A stretch of DNA of 64,000 nt. Source: Actinomycetota bacterium (GTDB lineage Bacteria; Actinomycetota; Geothermincolia; Fen-727; Anoxymicrobiaceae). Made by a program: the position numbers and the translations under genes. The stretch is taken from contig JAHJCO010000048.1 of NCBI GenBank assembly GCA_018831265.1, positions 1 through 64,000 of the forward strand, in the 5' to 3' direction. Below the pieces are notes generated by a model. The model was given only the letters and a program-made list of their open reading frames with translations, searched no databases and was not told the origin of the DNA. Below, in pieces: positions 1 to 8,704 of the stretch. Within the stretch, counting starts at the first letter, position 1; the number at the start of each line of letters is the position of its first letter.

Positions 1-1038
1 GTCATCGATGAGAGCGGCTGCTTTCACGTAGTTTCGATTGATCATCTCGGCCATCGATGCGACATCCTCCAGCATTCTGTCTGCGCCGGGGGTCTTCAAG
101 AGGTTCGAAAGCATCTCACAAGAAGCCCCGATGACCGTGAGCGAGCCTCTCAGGTCGTGGGAGACGGTATGGGCGAAGCCCTCCAGCTCGTTGTTGAGGA
201 CCTGTAGCGCCTCCTCGGCCCTTATGCGCTCGGTGATATCGACCGCGAATCCGATTATGCCGACGGCGGCGCCCTCGTCGTCATAGAGGGGTATCTTGTC
301 CGTCCTGGCCCACCTGGTGCCGCCCGGTGTGTCGTAAGGCTCGATAATCCCCATCTTCGGACTGCCGGACTCTATTACTTCGAGGTCGTCCTGCAAGTAT
401 TTCTCCGCCTGGTCTGCGGGAAAAAGTTCGGGCCCGGACTTCCCTTCCATTTCGTCAGCCTTGAGGCCCATCGAATCGGCGAATGCCTTGTTGACGCGAA
501 CAAGCCTGTTCTCCGTATCCTTGTAGAAGACGAAGGCGGGAACGGTGTCGATTATCAGCTGCAGCTGCTCCTTGGATCCGACCAGGGCCTTCTCCAACTC
601 CTTGAGACCGGCTATATCGTGGCCGATCGCGTACAGGAGATCGTCGTCAGGAGGGACCGTGGCCGACCAGGCGACCCACCTGTAGGAACCGTCGGCGCAT
701 CTGCAGCGGACCTCGAGCCGGCTTGCCGCAGGCTCGTTCCTGTACAGCCTGGAGAACTCCGGCGCGACCCTGTTCATGTCTTCGGGATGAACGAAATCTG
801 AGAAAGGCTTTCCCAGGACATCTGAGTGCTTGTACCCGAGGATCTCCATAGTCACGTTGTTTGCGTATCTTGCGAGTCCCCGTGAATCCACCACGCACAC
901 GAGGTCACGGGACTGCTCGAAGAAGCGGAGGAGGGCAGGCTCGATCGGAGCGCCGCCGTTTCTCGCTGGATCAGAATCGTCCTGAGCGATTATACCGGTT
1001 GACCCCCGAGAGCTACTCGACGAGATACGAGTACGTTG
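1..1038 (-). CDS. PAS-domain sensor histidine kinase, truncated by window edge
   Basis: The minus strand is open from about 1038 down to base 1. It encodes a first PAS domain (FFEQSRDLVCVVDSRGL, GYKHSDVLGKPF, HPEDM), a second PAS domain (QLIIDTVPAFVFYKDTENR, then GIIGFAVDITERI) and the start of a HisKA domain with the phospho-acceptor motif HTVSHDLRGS. The ATPase domain lies beyond the window. No transmembrane segment is visible, so it is probably a soluble sensor kinase. The start is unresolved: there is an in-frame TGA at 1039-1041 and no ATG, GTG or TTG before a GTG at 898-900, which lies inside the first PAS domain. The upstream DNA is a repeat-like composite (1045-1166), so the original 5' end may have been lost. 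Confidence 0.8.
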
Positions 1039-1044
1039 TCAGAT

Positions 1045-1166
1045 CCAGGTCCTGACCTGGTCATAATAACATGCTCAGACCTGAGGTCATTCCCCTTCCA
1101 TGGGAACAACATTCCCCGATGTAATCGATCCCATCGTGCGGCCGCGCCGGGAATGGGGTCAGGTCG
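1045..1166. repeat. Degenerate composite of GGTC-core inverted repeats
   Basis: This stretch separates two minus-strand genes. It contains the near-palindromes CCAGGTCCTGACCTGG (1045-1060) and CTCAGACCTGAG (1074-1085). It also holds an imperfect inverted pair, GACCTGAGGTCATTCCCC (about 1079-1096) against GGGAATGGGGTCAGGTC (about 1149-1165). The right-hand member supplies the TGA stop of the aminotransferase gene. It looks like a decayed member of the hairpin family seen elsewhere in the window, but the match is weaker than at the other sites. Confidence 0.4.
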
Positions 1167-2418
1167 ACCGCTCCATGGTCTGCCCCAGCTGCGTGAGCAT
1201 TGCGTCCAGGCCTTCCAGCACCGCGGCCGCCTCGTGCTCCCGGATTATGAGCGGCGGCAGCAGCTGGCTGACCGAGCTGTCGTTGTTCGCGTATATGGTG
1301 AACACCCCGTGCTTGAGGCCCGCGAGGGTCATCAGCGGGCCGCACATGTCGTTCGCCATCTTGAGGCCCATGAACAGTCCCCGCTGCCTGGTCTCCAAGA
1401 GGACGTCCGGGTGGCTCGCCTTGAGCTCCGCCAGCCCCTTCTCGAAGAATGCCGTCATGCTCGTCACGTGCTCGAGGAACTCAGGCCGCTCCAGTATCTC
1501 GATGACCTTCATCGCCACCGGGCAGCCGACCTCCGCCCCGCCGAAGGTGGAGATGTGGATGAAGGCGTTCTCGTGCCAGAACCGGTTGAGGCGATCCGAG
1601 TAGAGGACGGCGCTCATCGGGTACATCCCGCCGGAGAGCCCCTTGCCGCAGACGATGACGTCGGGGACCACGCCGTACGTGTCGATGCACCAGTACGCTC
1701 CGCAGCGGCCCAGCCCGGTCTGCACCTCGTCCATGACCATGACCGCGCCCCGGTCGTCGCATATGCGGCGCACGCCCTCGTAGTAGTCCTCGGGGGGGAT
1801 GGCGATGCCGAGCGTGGCGGGGATGGTCTCCAGCAGGACCGCGGCGGTGTCCGCTCCGACCGCGGCATCGAGCGCCTCGAGGTCCCCGAAAGGGATCCGC
1901 GAGTACCCGGGAACCAGCGGCCGGAAGGGGTCCGAGTACTTCTCGTCACCGGCCGGGAGGGCGAACCCGGTGTGACCGTGGTAGCCACCGATGGCCGACA
2001 CGATCCCCGGCCTTCCAGTGTGCCCCCGCGCGAGCTTTATCGCGGTGTCGATCGCCTCGCCACCACTCACTCCGAATATGACCCGGTTGATGTCACCGGG
2101 GCTGACGGAGGCGAGCTCGGCGGCCAGCAGGGCCCGCTGCTCGCTCACCAGGTGGTGGTTCCCGATGTCCAGCTCGCGCATGGATTCGGAGAGGGCCTCC
2201 ACGATCTCAGGATTGCGGTGCCCCAGGTTGAACACGCCCCCGTTGCAGTGGCAGTTGATCAGGCGCGTACCGTCCAGGTCATACATGTAGACGCCCTCGC
2301 GCTTACCCAGAACGAAGTCGATGCCCACGCTCGAGAAGAACTCGACCTTGCCGCTGGAGACGTGGCGCGCGAAGAGCTCACTCACTTTCTCCTTCGACTC
2401 GCGACCGATGAGTCCCAT
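1159..2418 (-). CDS. Class III PLP-dependent aminotransferase
   Basis: This 419-residue protein has the fold-type I, class III aminotransferase pattern. It shows NCHCNGGVFNLGHRNPEIV near the N-terminus, a cofactor-binding SGGEAIDTAIKLARG segment, MDEVQTGLGRCG, and the PLP-lysine loop GKGLSGGMYPMSAV with Lys at about residue 259. STFGGAEVGCPVAM follows. The class includes acetylornithine, 4-aminobutyrate and glutamate-1-semialdehyde enzymes, and the substrate cannot be told from sequence alone. It lies 10 bases downstream of the kinase-like gene on the same strand, so the two are probably co-transcribed. The stop codon lies inside a repeat core (CCTGACCCC). Confidence 0.9.
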   Translation of the reverse strand: MGLIGRESKEKVSELFARHVSSGKVEFFSSVGIDFVLGKREGVYMYDLDGTRLINCHCNGGVFNLGHRNPEIVEALSESMRELDIGNHHLVSEQRALLAAELASVSPGDINRVIFGVSGGEAIDTAIKLARGHTGRPGIVSAIGGYHGHTGFALPAGDEKYSDPFRPLVPGYSRIPFGDLEALDAAVGADTAAVLLETIPATLGIAIPPEDYYEGVRRICDDRGAVMVMDEVQTGLGRCGAYWCIDTYGVVPDVIVCGKGLSGGMYPMSAVLYSDRLNRFWHENAFIHISTFGGAEVGCPVAMKVIEILERPEFLEHVTSMTAFFEKGLAELKASHPDVLLETRQRGLFMGLKMANDMCGPLMTLAGLKHGVFTIYANNDSSVSQLLPPLIIREHEAAAVLEGLDAMLTQLGQTMERST

Positions 2419-2428
2419 GCCCGACCCC

Positions 2429-3382
2429 CTAACGTCTTATCTTTCCGGGCAGGATATAGCGGTAGCCCTTGTGCGTGACCTTCGTGCGCAGGAACCGGTC
2501 GAGGCGGCGCATCCCGAGGTAGAGGCGCCAGATCAACGCGTCCTCGCGGTAGTACGAGCGGATCTCCTTCTCCGTCAGGGGCGCCACGTCGAGATCGGCC
2601 GCCTCGCCGGTGAAGAAGCTGTTGGCCGCCTTCACCAGCCCCCCTATAAGCTCGGGGCGCTGCTCCTTGTAGAAGTTGGCGATGAGGTCGACCGCCACCA
2701 GGTGGAAGTCGTAGTAGCGGGTCATGACGTCCTCGAGGAACAGTGCCCGCACGATCCAGATGAGGAACGAGGGAGCGCTGCGCAGGAAGAGCTCGGGGTC
2801 CAGCTGCTCGGCACCGTCCAGCCGCACGAACGGGGTGCTGGTGTCTAGGTAGAGCAGCTCGAGCTCGTCGGGCAACCGCCCGTCCTCCAGGCCCACCACC
2901 GACCAGTTTGATATCTGGCCGTCGATGCCCAGCTCCACATCCTCGTGAGAGGCGTTGAAACGCCACAGCTTCGCAAGCTCGCCGAGGATCGACGTGACCA
3001 GGCGGTATACCTCGGCGGGCTCCATGCCCAGCATCGCCCTGTTGGCGATGGAGTCGGGGTCCAGCCTTCTCTGCAGCAGGTACACCACCGGCGATCCGTC
3101 ACGGCCTTCCACGGTGGCGTGCCCGCTCTCGGGCACGGTGATTCCGATCTCAGCGAGCAGCTGGTTGTACCTCTCGAACCCCGCGTGGTAGCGGACCAGC
3201 TCCTCCTCGGATTCGAAGATGGGCATCCTCTTGCACGCCAGGTCGATGCCCTCTATCTGGAAGACCGTGCTTATCTCGCCGTATCCGAGGACCCTGGCAG
3301 GGATCGCGCTCCTCTCCGGCTGAGCCGGATCCAGCCCGCGCTCGAACTCCCGGAGCAGGTCGACGTCCACCTCGAGTGCCAT
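2429..3382 (-). CDS. Uncharacterised protein with kinase-fold-like N-lobe
   Basis: A 317-residue protein starting at the ATG at 3380-3382, which has GGGAGAG six bases upstream. The open frame continues further upstream but would overlap the opposite-strand gene. Near the N-terminus, GYGEISTVFQIEG followed by IDLACKRMP resembles the glycine-rich loop and ATP-binding lysine of protein-kinase and aminoglycoside-phosphotransferase folds. DVELGIDGQISNW could be a divergent catalytic loop. The second half is rich in aromatic and basic residues. I cannot name a family with confidence. Its position just upstream of the aminotransferase suggests a shared pathway, perhaps phosphorylation of an amino-sugar or amino-alcohol substrate, which is only an inference. 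Confidence 0.75.
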   Translation of the reverse strand: MALEVDVDLLREFERGLDPAQPERSAIPARVLGYGEISTVFQIEGIDLACKRMPIFESEEELVRYHAGFERYNQLLAEIGITVPESGHATVEGRDGSPVVYLLQRRLDPDSIANRAMLGMEPAEVYRLVTSILGELAKLWRFNASHEDVELGIDGQISNWSVVGLEDGRLPDELELLYLDTSTPFVRLDGAEQLDPELFLRSAPSFLIWIVRALFLEDVMTRYYDFHLVAVDLIANFYKEQRPELIGGLVKAANSFFTGEAADLDVAPLTEKEIRSYYREDALIWRLYLGMRRLDRFLRTKVTHKGYRYILPGKIRR

Positions 3383-3451
3383 AATCTCTCCCGTGTGCCT
3401 CGTGCTCGACGCGTCAGTCCAGAGTCTACAACGAACCGCCGCGGCGGTGCG

Positions 3452-4171
3452 ATGGTATCCTTTGTTCGAAGGGTCGAACGATCGAGAGGAGTAGCGCTGG
3501 ACCTGTACGAAGCGCTGAAGCACCTGATGCGGGGCCTGCCCGTCTCGGGGTGGGGCGTGGCGGACATCACAGGTATTCCCGGCAACCGAACGGGATTCAC
3601 CAGGGCGATATCGATGTACCGTGCTCACGACCTGGCCGCCCAGCACGATCCCCTGCGCGGGGGGAGCTATTCCGAGGAGGCGTTCCACGCGGCGGAACTC
3701 GAGGCTCAGCGGGACGTGAGGGCGGCGGTGGAAGGTGTCCGTAGCATGCTGGAGCGCGAGGGAATCGCCTGCCGTGTGCCGGCTAGGGGGCAGGATCCCC
3801 AGACCCTGGTCGGCGAGTTCTCGCACAAGCTGGCCGCCACGCGCGCGGGCCTCGGCTGGATAGGCAGGAGCAGCCTGCTGGTTACGAGGGTACACGGGCC
3901 GAGGGTGGTCCTGCACTCGGTGCTGCTGGACGCCGCGATCCCCGCCGCCGAGCCGGTAACCGGTCATAGATGCGGGTCCTGTGTCGCCTGCGTCGAGGCA
4001 TGCCCGTACGGATTCGTGCGCGGGCCCGCCTGGGAGTCCGGGATGGATCGCGACCTGCTCCTCGACGCGCACGGGTGCAGCGAAAAGCGCGTTGAGATCG
4101 GCGAGCCGCTGGGCCGCAAGCACGAGTGCGGTCTGTGCATGCTGCTCTGCCCATTAGGCTCCCGACTATGA
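3452..4171 (+). CDS. QueG-like double-cluster iron-sulfur protein
   Basis: A 239-residue protein with two 4Fe-4S motifs at the C-terminus: CGSCVACVEACPYG and, after a spacer, CGLCMLLCPLG. The central segment FSHKLAATRAGLGWIGRSS is typical of the epoxyqueuosine reductase (QueG) group and of related short corrinoid-type iron-sulfur proteins. It is shorter than full QueG (over 300 residues) and lacks the C-terminal repeat region, so it is probably a relative and not a tRNA-modification enzyme. The start is uncertain: ATG 3452 has no clear ribosome binding site, whereas AGAGGAG at 3485-3491 precedes an in-frame CTG at 3497. It is divergent from the kinase-like gene. Confidence 0.75.
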   Translation: MVSFVRRVERSRGVALDLYEALKHLMRGLPVSGWGVADITGIPGNRTGFTRAISMYRAHDLAAQHDPLRGGSYSEEAFHAAELEAQRDVRAAVEGVRSMLEREGIACRVPARGQDPQTLVGEFSHKLAATRAGLGWIGRSSLLVTRVHGPRVVLHSVLLDAAIPAAEPVTGHRCGSCVACVEACPYGFVRGPAWESGMDRDLLLDAHGCSEKRVEIGEPLGRKHECGLCMLLCPLGSRL

Positions 4172-4184
4172 AGCGACTAGGAAG

Positions 4185-4231
4185 GGGGTCAGGCACTATT
4201 CAAGTCACTGACTTGAATAGTGCCTGACCCC
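4185..4231. repeat. Perfect 23-bp inverted repeat with GGTCAGGCA cores
   Basis: The left arm starts GGGGTCAGGCAC and the right arm ends GTGCCTGACCCC. The 23-bp arms match perfectly around a single central base. This is a composite form of the window-wide hairpin family, with two cores at the outer ends facing each other. It sits just after the QueG-like gene and could also act as a transcription barrier, although no T-run follows. Confidence 0.9.
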
Positions 4232-4327
4232 TGTTTCAGTCAATTGCCCGCCACACCGTAAGTTGTAGAATCATTGGAGATGTAAGCGAAGGTCGAGACA
4301 GGGCGACTGCGCCCGTAGGAGGGCTCG

Positions 4328-7300
4328 ATGAGCGGGAAATCGGTCACCAACCTGGTGGGCAGCGCGGTGCTGAGAGCGATGTCGGCCAGCTTCAACTATC
4401 GCGGCTCCGTGCGCGAGCAGATGCGCTCCAATGGGTCCTGGACGGACATGACCGTGGGCATACGCACCGAGAACAGGTCCGTGGAGCAGGGGATAAGGTT
4501 CCGCGACGGGAAGGCGAAGGTCATGGGGAGGATCCCGGCCGACGTCGACGTCACCATGATCCTAGCCGACGACGCCGTGGTCTGGGACCTGCTGAAGGCC
4601 ACCCCCAACGAGACGCTCCTCATGCTCCTGAGGAGCAAGATAAGGCTCGAGGGCAACCTTTCGTACATGAACCTGATGAACTACTACATCTCGGTCCTGC
4701 TGGCCGGTCAGAACACGAAGCGCAACGCCAGGATAAAGGCGGCGGACGCCGAGCGGAGGCGGGCGGAGGCGCCTTCCGTCCAGAAGGCTCTCCGGGGTGA
4801 GATGGCCAGGAGGCTGGCTGAGAGGATGGCGGGGGAGAAGGTCGATCCAGGCGTCGGGTACCTGGAGGACCCGTACCTCTCGGGTTACGACATCTCGGAC
4901 TTCCCGCGCCTGAAGCGTTTCGTGGACGTCCACTTCACCACCAGGCCGGAGATCTGCGGCGAGCGTCCCGGGCTCCTGACGGACTGGTTCCAGGCAAACG
5001 GCTTCGAGACGGACGCGGACGGAAACCCGTGGTTCCCTCCCACACGGCAGGCGCTCGCCTTCAAATACCTCATGGAGAACCGCGAGCCCTTCATCCGCAA
5101 GGATGACCTCGTGGCCGGTACCACCACCACGAAGGAGATCGGGGTGGTCGTTTACCCCGACACGCATGGGACCATGATCTGGGGGGAGTTGGGCTCGGTC
5201 TCCGACAGGCTCCTGAACCCGTACGATATCTCCGAGGCGACTGCGAAGACCTTCCACCATAACATCTTCCCCTTCTGGACCAGGCGCAACATGCGGGAGT
5301 GGGTGCGCGAGAAGTACGACCAGCCGCTCTGCCAGAAGCTGGACGAGCGGTTCGCGGTCTACTTCATGTGGAAGACGGCGGCCCTCTCTCATACTATCGC
5401 GGACTTCCCGCGCATGATGCGGCTGGGGACGAACGGCATGATCGAGGAGATAGACGCGGAGCTCGCACGGGACGAGGGCGCCTCCGTCGAGAAGCGGGAG
5501 ACCCTCCAGGCCATGCGCATCTGCCTCGAAGCAGTGAACGCCTACGCCAGGCGCCTGAGCGAGAAGGCCGCCTCCGAGGCCGCGAGCGAGCCCGATCCGG
5601 GGCGAAGAAAAGAGCTGGAGCGTATGGCGGAGATCTGCTCGAAGGTGCCCGCCGGCCCCTGCGACACTCTCGACGAGGCGGTGAACGCCTGCTGGATACT
5701 CTGGCTGTCGCTGCACATGGAGAGCACCAACGCGGGGTTGTCGCTGGGCAGGATGGACCAGTGGTTCCAGCCGTACTACGAGGCCGATATGGCCGCATGT
5801 GCGACGCCGGAGGAGACGGAGGAGTGCATCAGGAGGGCGATCGAGCTCGTCGGCTGCTTCTACATGAGGTGTACCGACCACCTGCCGCTCATCCCCGACA
5901 TAGGAAACTACCTGTTCGGCGGCTCCTCGTCCGACCAGGCGATAACCCTGGGCGGCACCACCCCGGACGGACGCGACGCGGTATGCGACATGACCTACAT
6001 ATTCCTGAAGGTCACGGAGATGCTGAACATCAGGGACCCCAACGTGAATGCGCGGTTCAACCCGGAGGTCAACTCGGATGCCTACCTCAAGCGGCTGTGC
6101 GAGGTGAACCTCATCACTTGCGCGACTCCCAGCCTGCACAACGACCTGGCGGTGATGGAGTCCCTCGAGGAGTTCGACTACCCGGTGGAGGAGCTGCGCG
6201 ACTGGTCGGCCACCGGCTGTGTGGAGCCGACGCTCTCGGGCAGACACATGGGCCACACCAACTGCATGATGATGAACATGGTCGCCGCGCTGGAGATGGC
6301 CATGAACGACGGGCGCCACCCGCTCATGAACTGGGAGGTCGGCCCGAGGACCGGGCGCGTCGAGGACGGTGACTTCGAGAACTTCGAGGAGTTTTTCGAC
6401 GCCTTCACCACACAGTTTCAGTTCCTGATCGACAACTCCGTGGAGTACAACAACCTGCTGGGCGAGGCGCACAGCGTGCTAAGGCCGACCCCGCTGCTGT
6501 CCAGCATGATCGAAGGCCCGCTGCCCAGCGGCCGGGACGTGACCCTGGGAGGGGCGAAGCACAACACCTCCGGCTCGGCCTGCATCGGGCTGGCCGACGT
6601 GACCGATTCCCTCATGGTAGTAAAGAAGCTGGTCTTCGATGAGAAGAAGGTGTCGTTCTCCGACCTCAAGAGGGCGGTGGACACCAACTTCGCCGACGAT
6701 CCCGCGCTGCACGCCCGGGTGACCCGCAAGGTGCCCCTCTTCGGCTCGGGTGACGAGGAGGCGGTCGCGGTCGCGAACCGGGTGGCGGCCTTCGCCCACG
6801 ACGCCTTCCGGGCGCATGACAACTTCAGGGGCGGCCCCTACACCGCGGGGTTCTGGTCGATGTCCAACCACGTGGCCTTCGGCACGCTGACGGGGGCCCT
6901 GCCCTCGGGAAGGCTCGCCGGGAAGCCGTTCACGCCGGGGCTGACCCCGGAGCCGAACGCTTCGAAGAACCTGCTGGACAACATCAGGGACGTGGCCCGC
7001 CTCGACCCCCACAGCATGAACAACAATATCGCCTTCAACGTCAAGGTGGTGCCCTCGGGCTCGGACAGCCACGAGCAGGTCGTGGACCACATGTTCTCCT
7101 ACGTGAAGACCTACTTCGAGCTGGGCGGGATGCAGATGCAGATGAACGTGGTCACCTCCGACATGCTGCGGGACGCCATGGCCCACCCCGAGGAATACCG
7201 CAACCTGCTGGTGCGCATCTCCGGCTACAACGCCTACTTCGTGACCCTCAACCGCGACATGCAGCTGGAGCTGATCGAGCGCGCCGAGTACGGGATCTAG
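4328..7300 (+). CDS. Glycyl radical enzyme with SCP2-like N-terminal domain
   Basis: A 990-residue protein. The C-terminal glycyl-radical loop RISGYNAYFVTL puts the radical glycine at about residue 966. The active-site cysteine is in ATGCVEPT (Cys at about 631, Glu at 633), the GCVE pattern of dehydratase or lyase-type glycyl radical enzymes and not the double-cysteine of pyruvate formate-lyase. The protein is about 150-200 residues longer than most relatives. The extra N-terminus (about residues 30-135) carries VEQGIRFRDGKAKV, DVDVTMILADDAVVWDLL and SKIRLEGNLSYMNLM, which resembles an SCP2 sterol-carrier, lipid-binding fold. A hydrophobic substrate is inferred. The activase gene follows 12 bases downstream. 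The start ATG has GGAGGG upstream. Confidence 0.93.
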   Translation: MSGKSVTNLVGSAVLRAMSASFNYRGSVREQMRSNGSWTDMTVGIRTENRSVEQGIRFRDGKAKVMGRIPADVDVTMILADDAVVWDLLKATPNETLLMLLRSKIRLEGNLSYMNLMNYYISVLLAGQNTKRNARIKAADAERRRAEAPSVQKALRGEMARRLAERMAGEKVDPGVGYLEDPYLSGYDISDFPRLKRFVDVHFTTRPEICGERPGLLTDWFQANGFETDADGNPWFPPTRQALAFKYLMENREPFIRKDDLVAGTTTTKEIGVVVYPDTHGTMIWGELGSVSDRLLNPYDISEATAKTFHHNIFPFWTRRNMREWVREKYDQPLCQKLDERFAVYFMWKTAALSHTIADFPRMMRLGTNGMIEEIDAELARDEGASVEKRETLQAMRICLEAVNAYARRLSEKAASEAASEPDPGRRKELERMAEICSKVPAGPCDTLDEAVNACWILWLSLHMESTNAGLSLGRMDQWFQPYYEADMAACATPEETEECIRRAIELVGCFYMRCTDHLPLIPDIGNYLFGGSSSDQAITLGGTTPDGRDAVCDMTYIFLKVTEMLNIRDPNVNARFNPEVNSDAYLKRLCEVNLITCATPSLHNDLAVMESLEEFDYPVEELRDWSATGCVEPTLSGRHMGHTNCMMMNMVAALEMAMNDGRHPLMNWEVGPRTGRVEDGDFENFEEFFDAFTTQFQFLIDNSVEYNNLLGEAHSVLRPTPLLSSMIEGPLPSGRDVTLGGAKHNTSGSACIGLADVTDSLMVVKKLVFDEKKVSFSDLKRAVDTNFADDPALHARVTRKVPLFGSGDEEAVAVANRVAAFAHDAFRAHDNFRGGPYTAGFWSMSNHVAFGTLTGALPSGRLAGKPFTPGLTPEPNASKNLLDNIRDVARLDPHSMNNNIAFNVKVVPSGSDSHEQVVDHMFSYVKTYFELGGMQMQMNVVTSDMLRDAMAHPEEYRNLLVRISGYNAYFVTLNRDMQLELIERAEYGI

Positions 7301-7312
7301 GGGCGGTAGACG

Positions 7313-8254
7313 ATGGGTGACGCCCCGCCGGCCGCCGGGAGGACCGGCACGCCCCTCATACTGGAGATAAAGGGGAACTCGCTGGACGACGGTCCGGGAA
7401 TACGGACGGTCGTCTTTTTCAAGGGCTGCCCGCTGTCGTGTGCCTGGTGCCACAACCCCGAGAGCAAGAAGGTGGGACCAGAGCTGTCGTTCGACCCGCG
7501 CGAGTGCGCGGGGTGCGGGCTGTGTATAGAGACATGTCCGAGGGGTGCGATCGACGACTCGATAGAGGCACACGTGGACAGGTCCCGCTGCGACCTGTGC
7601 TTCGAGTGCGTGGAGACATGCCCTTCCGGCGCCCTGAGCCGGGTGGGAAGGGAGATGTCGGTGGGGGAGGTCGCCGCCGTGGTCGAGAAGGACCTCCCGT
7701 TCTTCAGGACCTCGGGCGGTGGGGTGACCCTGTCGGGCGGCGAGCCGACACTGTTCATGGACTACTGCTCGAGGCTTCTGGCGCGCCTGAAGGAGATGGG
7801 GGTACACACCATACTGGAGACCTGCGGTCTGTTCGACGCCGACGCGTTCGTCCGGACGGTGCTGCCGCACCTGGACGCAGTATACTTCGACCTGAAGCTG
7901 TACGACCCGGCCGAGCACCGGCGCTGGTGCGGGACCGGCAACGAGACAGTGCTCGCCAACTTCGCGGAGCTGATGCGCGCGGGCCTGGAAGGCGGCGTGG
8001 AGGTCCTGCCACGGATTCCGCTCATCCCGGGCATAACGGCCACGGACGAGAACCTGGAGGCCCTGGCGGAACTGCTGCGCGGAGCGGGCGCTGAAAGGGT
8101 CGCGCTGCTGGAGTACAACCCGCTGTGGCTGGAGAAGACCGCCAAGGTCGGCGGCCGCAACCCGCTTGCGGGCCGGGATGCCTCGGACCGGTGGATGGAG
8201 CGGTCCGACGTCGAGCGCTGCCGCGCGGCTTTCGAGGCCTTCGAGCTTGCCTGA
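7313..8254 (+). CDS. Glycyl radical enzyme activase (radical SAM)
   Basis: A 313-residue radical SAM activase that would install the glycyl radical on the preceding enzyme. The radical SAM cluster motif is CPLSCAWCHNPES (CxxxCxxC). Two inserted ferredoxin-type 4Fe-4S motifs follow: CAGCGLCIETCPRG and CDLCFECVETCPSG. SGGGVTLSGGEPT is the SAM-binding glycine-rich segment. This is the long activase form that accompanies glycerol dehydratase, choline lyase and HypD-type glycyl radical enzymes. It is in an operon with the enzyme gene. Its TGA stop lies within a 12-base palindromic sequence (8250-8261) that also provides the stop of the convergent Rieske gene. Confidence 0.95.
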   Translation: MGDAPPAAGRTGTPLILEIKGNSLDDGPGIRTVVFFKGCPLSCAWCHNPESKKVGPELSFDPRECAGCGLCIETCPRGAIDDSIEAHVDRSRCDLCFECVETCPSGALSRVGREMSVGEVAAVVEKDLPFFRTSGGGVTLSGGEPTLFMDYCSRLLARLKEMGVHTILETCGLFDADAFVRTVLPHLDAVYFDLKLYDPAEHRRWCGTGNETVLANFAELMRAGLEGGVEVLPRIPLIPGITATDENLEALAELLRGAGAERVALLEYNPLWLEKTAKVGGRNPLAGRDASDRWMERSDVERCRAAFEAFELA

Positions 8255-8256
8255 GG

Positions 8257-8598
8257 TCAGGTGCTGATGTCCTGGTGGACGAGCCCTTGCTTGGCCGGCC
8301 CTTGTATCACGTGGCCCATGGCGTCGTAGCGCGACCCGTGGCAGGGGCAGTCCCAGGTCTTGTCCTTGGCGTTCCAGTCCACGATGCACTTCATGTGCCT
8401 GCAGACCGGTGACATCGCGTGGAGCTGGTTCTTCTCATCCCGGTAGACCGCGAGCTTCCTGCCGTCCATCATTATCAGGGCGCCCTCGCCGTAGTCGATC
8501 TCGGAGACGTCCATGGCCTCCGGCTTCGATAGGCGGTCGCCCACGAAATGAAGCATCGCCCCCGGTGCCTGCTTGATCCTGTCGAACGCCGTTCCCAT
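8257..8598 (-). CDS. Small Rieske [2Fe-2S] protein
   Basis: A 113-residue protein starting at ATG 8596-8598, preceded by a GGGAG site. The Rieske ligands are visible as CRHMKC (Cys-x-His) and CPCHGSRYD (Cys-x-x-His), with MSPVCRHM and GPAKQGL in the usual places. It is short and has no signal peptide or membrane anchor, so it is a soluble Rieske ferredoxin-like electron carrier. It resembles the Rieske module found at the end of some FAD-dependent oxidoreductases, but here it stands alone. It converges on the glycyl radical activase, and any functional link is unproven. Confidence 0.9.
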   Translation of the reverse strand: MGTAFDRIKQAPGAMLHFVGDRLSKPEAMDVSEIDYGEGALIMMDGRKLAVYRDEKNQLHAMSPVCRHMKCIVDWNAKDKTWDCPCHGSRYDAMGHVIQGPAKQGLVHQDIST

Positions 8599-8668
8599 CT
8601 CCCGTCTCCCTCCTGCCGATGCCTGTACCCTTAAGATGTGTTTTTGACGGTACCGCCCGCATTCCTGC

Positions 8669-8703
8669 AGTGTAGCAAAAGGGTCAGGCACTTTTGCTAC
8701 ACT
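8669..8703. repeat. Hairpin repeat, GGTCAGGCA core, 13-bp stem
   Basis: Perfect arms AGTGTAGCAAAAG and CTTTTGCTACACT enclose the 9-base core GGTCAGGCA. It lies two bases before a second unit with the same core but a different arm sequence. Confidence 0.9.
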
Positions 8704-8704
8704 C

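Noticed and set aside
3383..4123. N-terminal extension of the kinase-like protein to 564 residues
   Set aside because: The extension overlaps the QueG-like gene on the other strand, and the ATG at 3382 has its own ribosome binding site.
4562..6472. A 636-residue open frame on the minus strand opposite the glycyl radical enzyme gene
   Set aside because: It is antisense to a gene with complete catalytic motifs, is rich in Arg, Val, His and Gly as expected of GC-rich shadow frames, and has no domain.
6479..8389. A second 636-residue minus-strand frame across the end of the enzyme and the activase
   Set aside because: It crosses two strongly supported genes and the convergent Rieske stop, with no recognisable motif.
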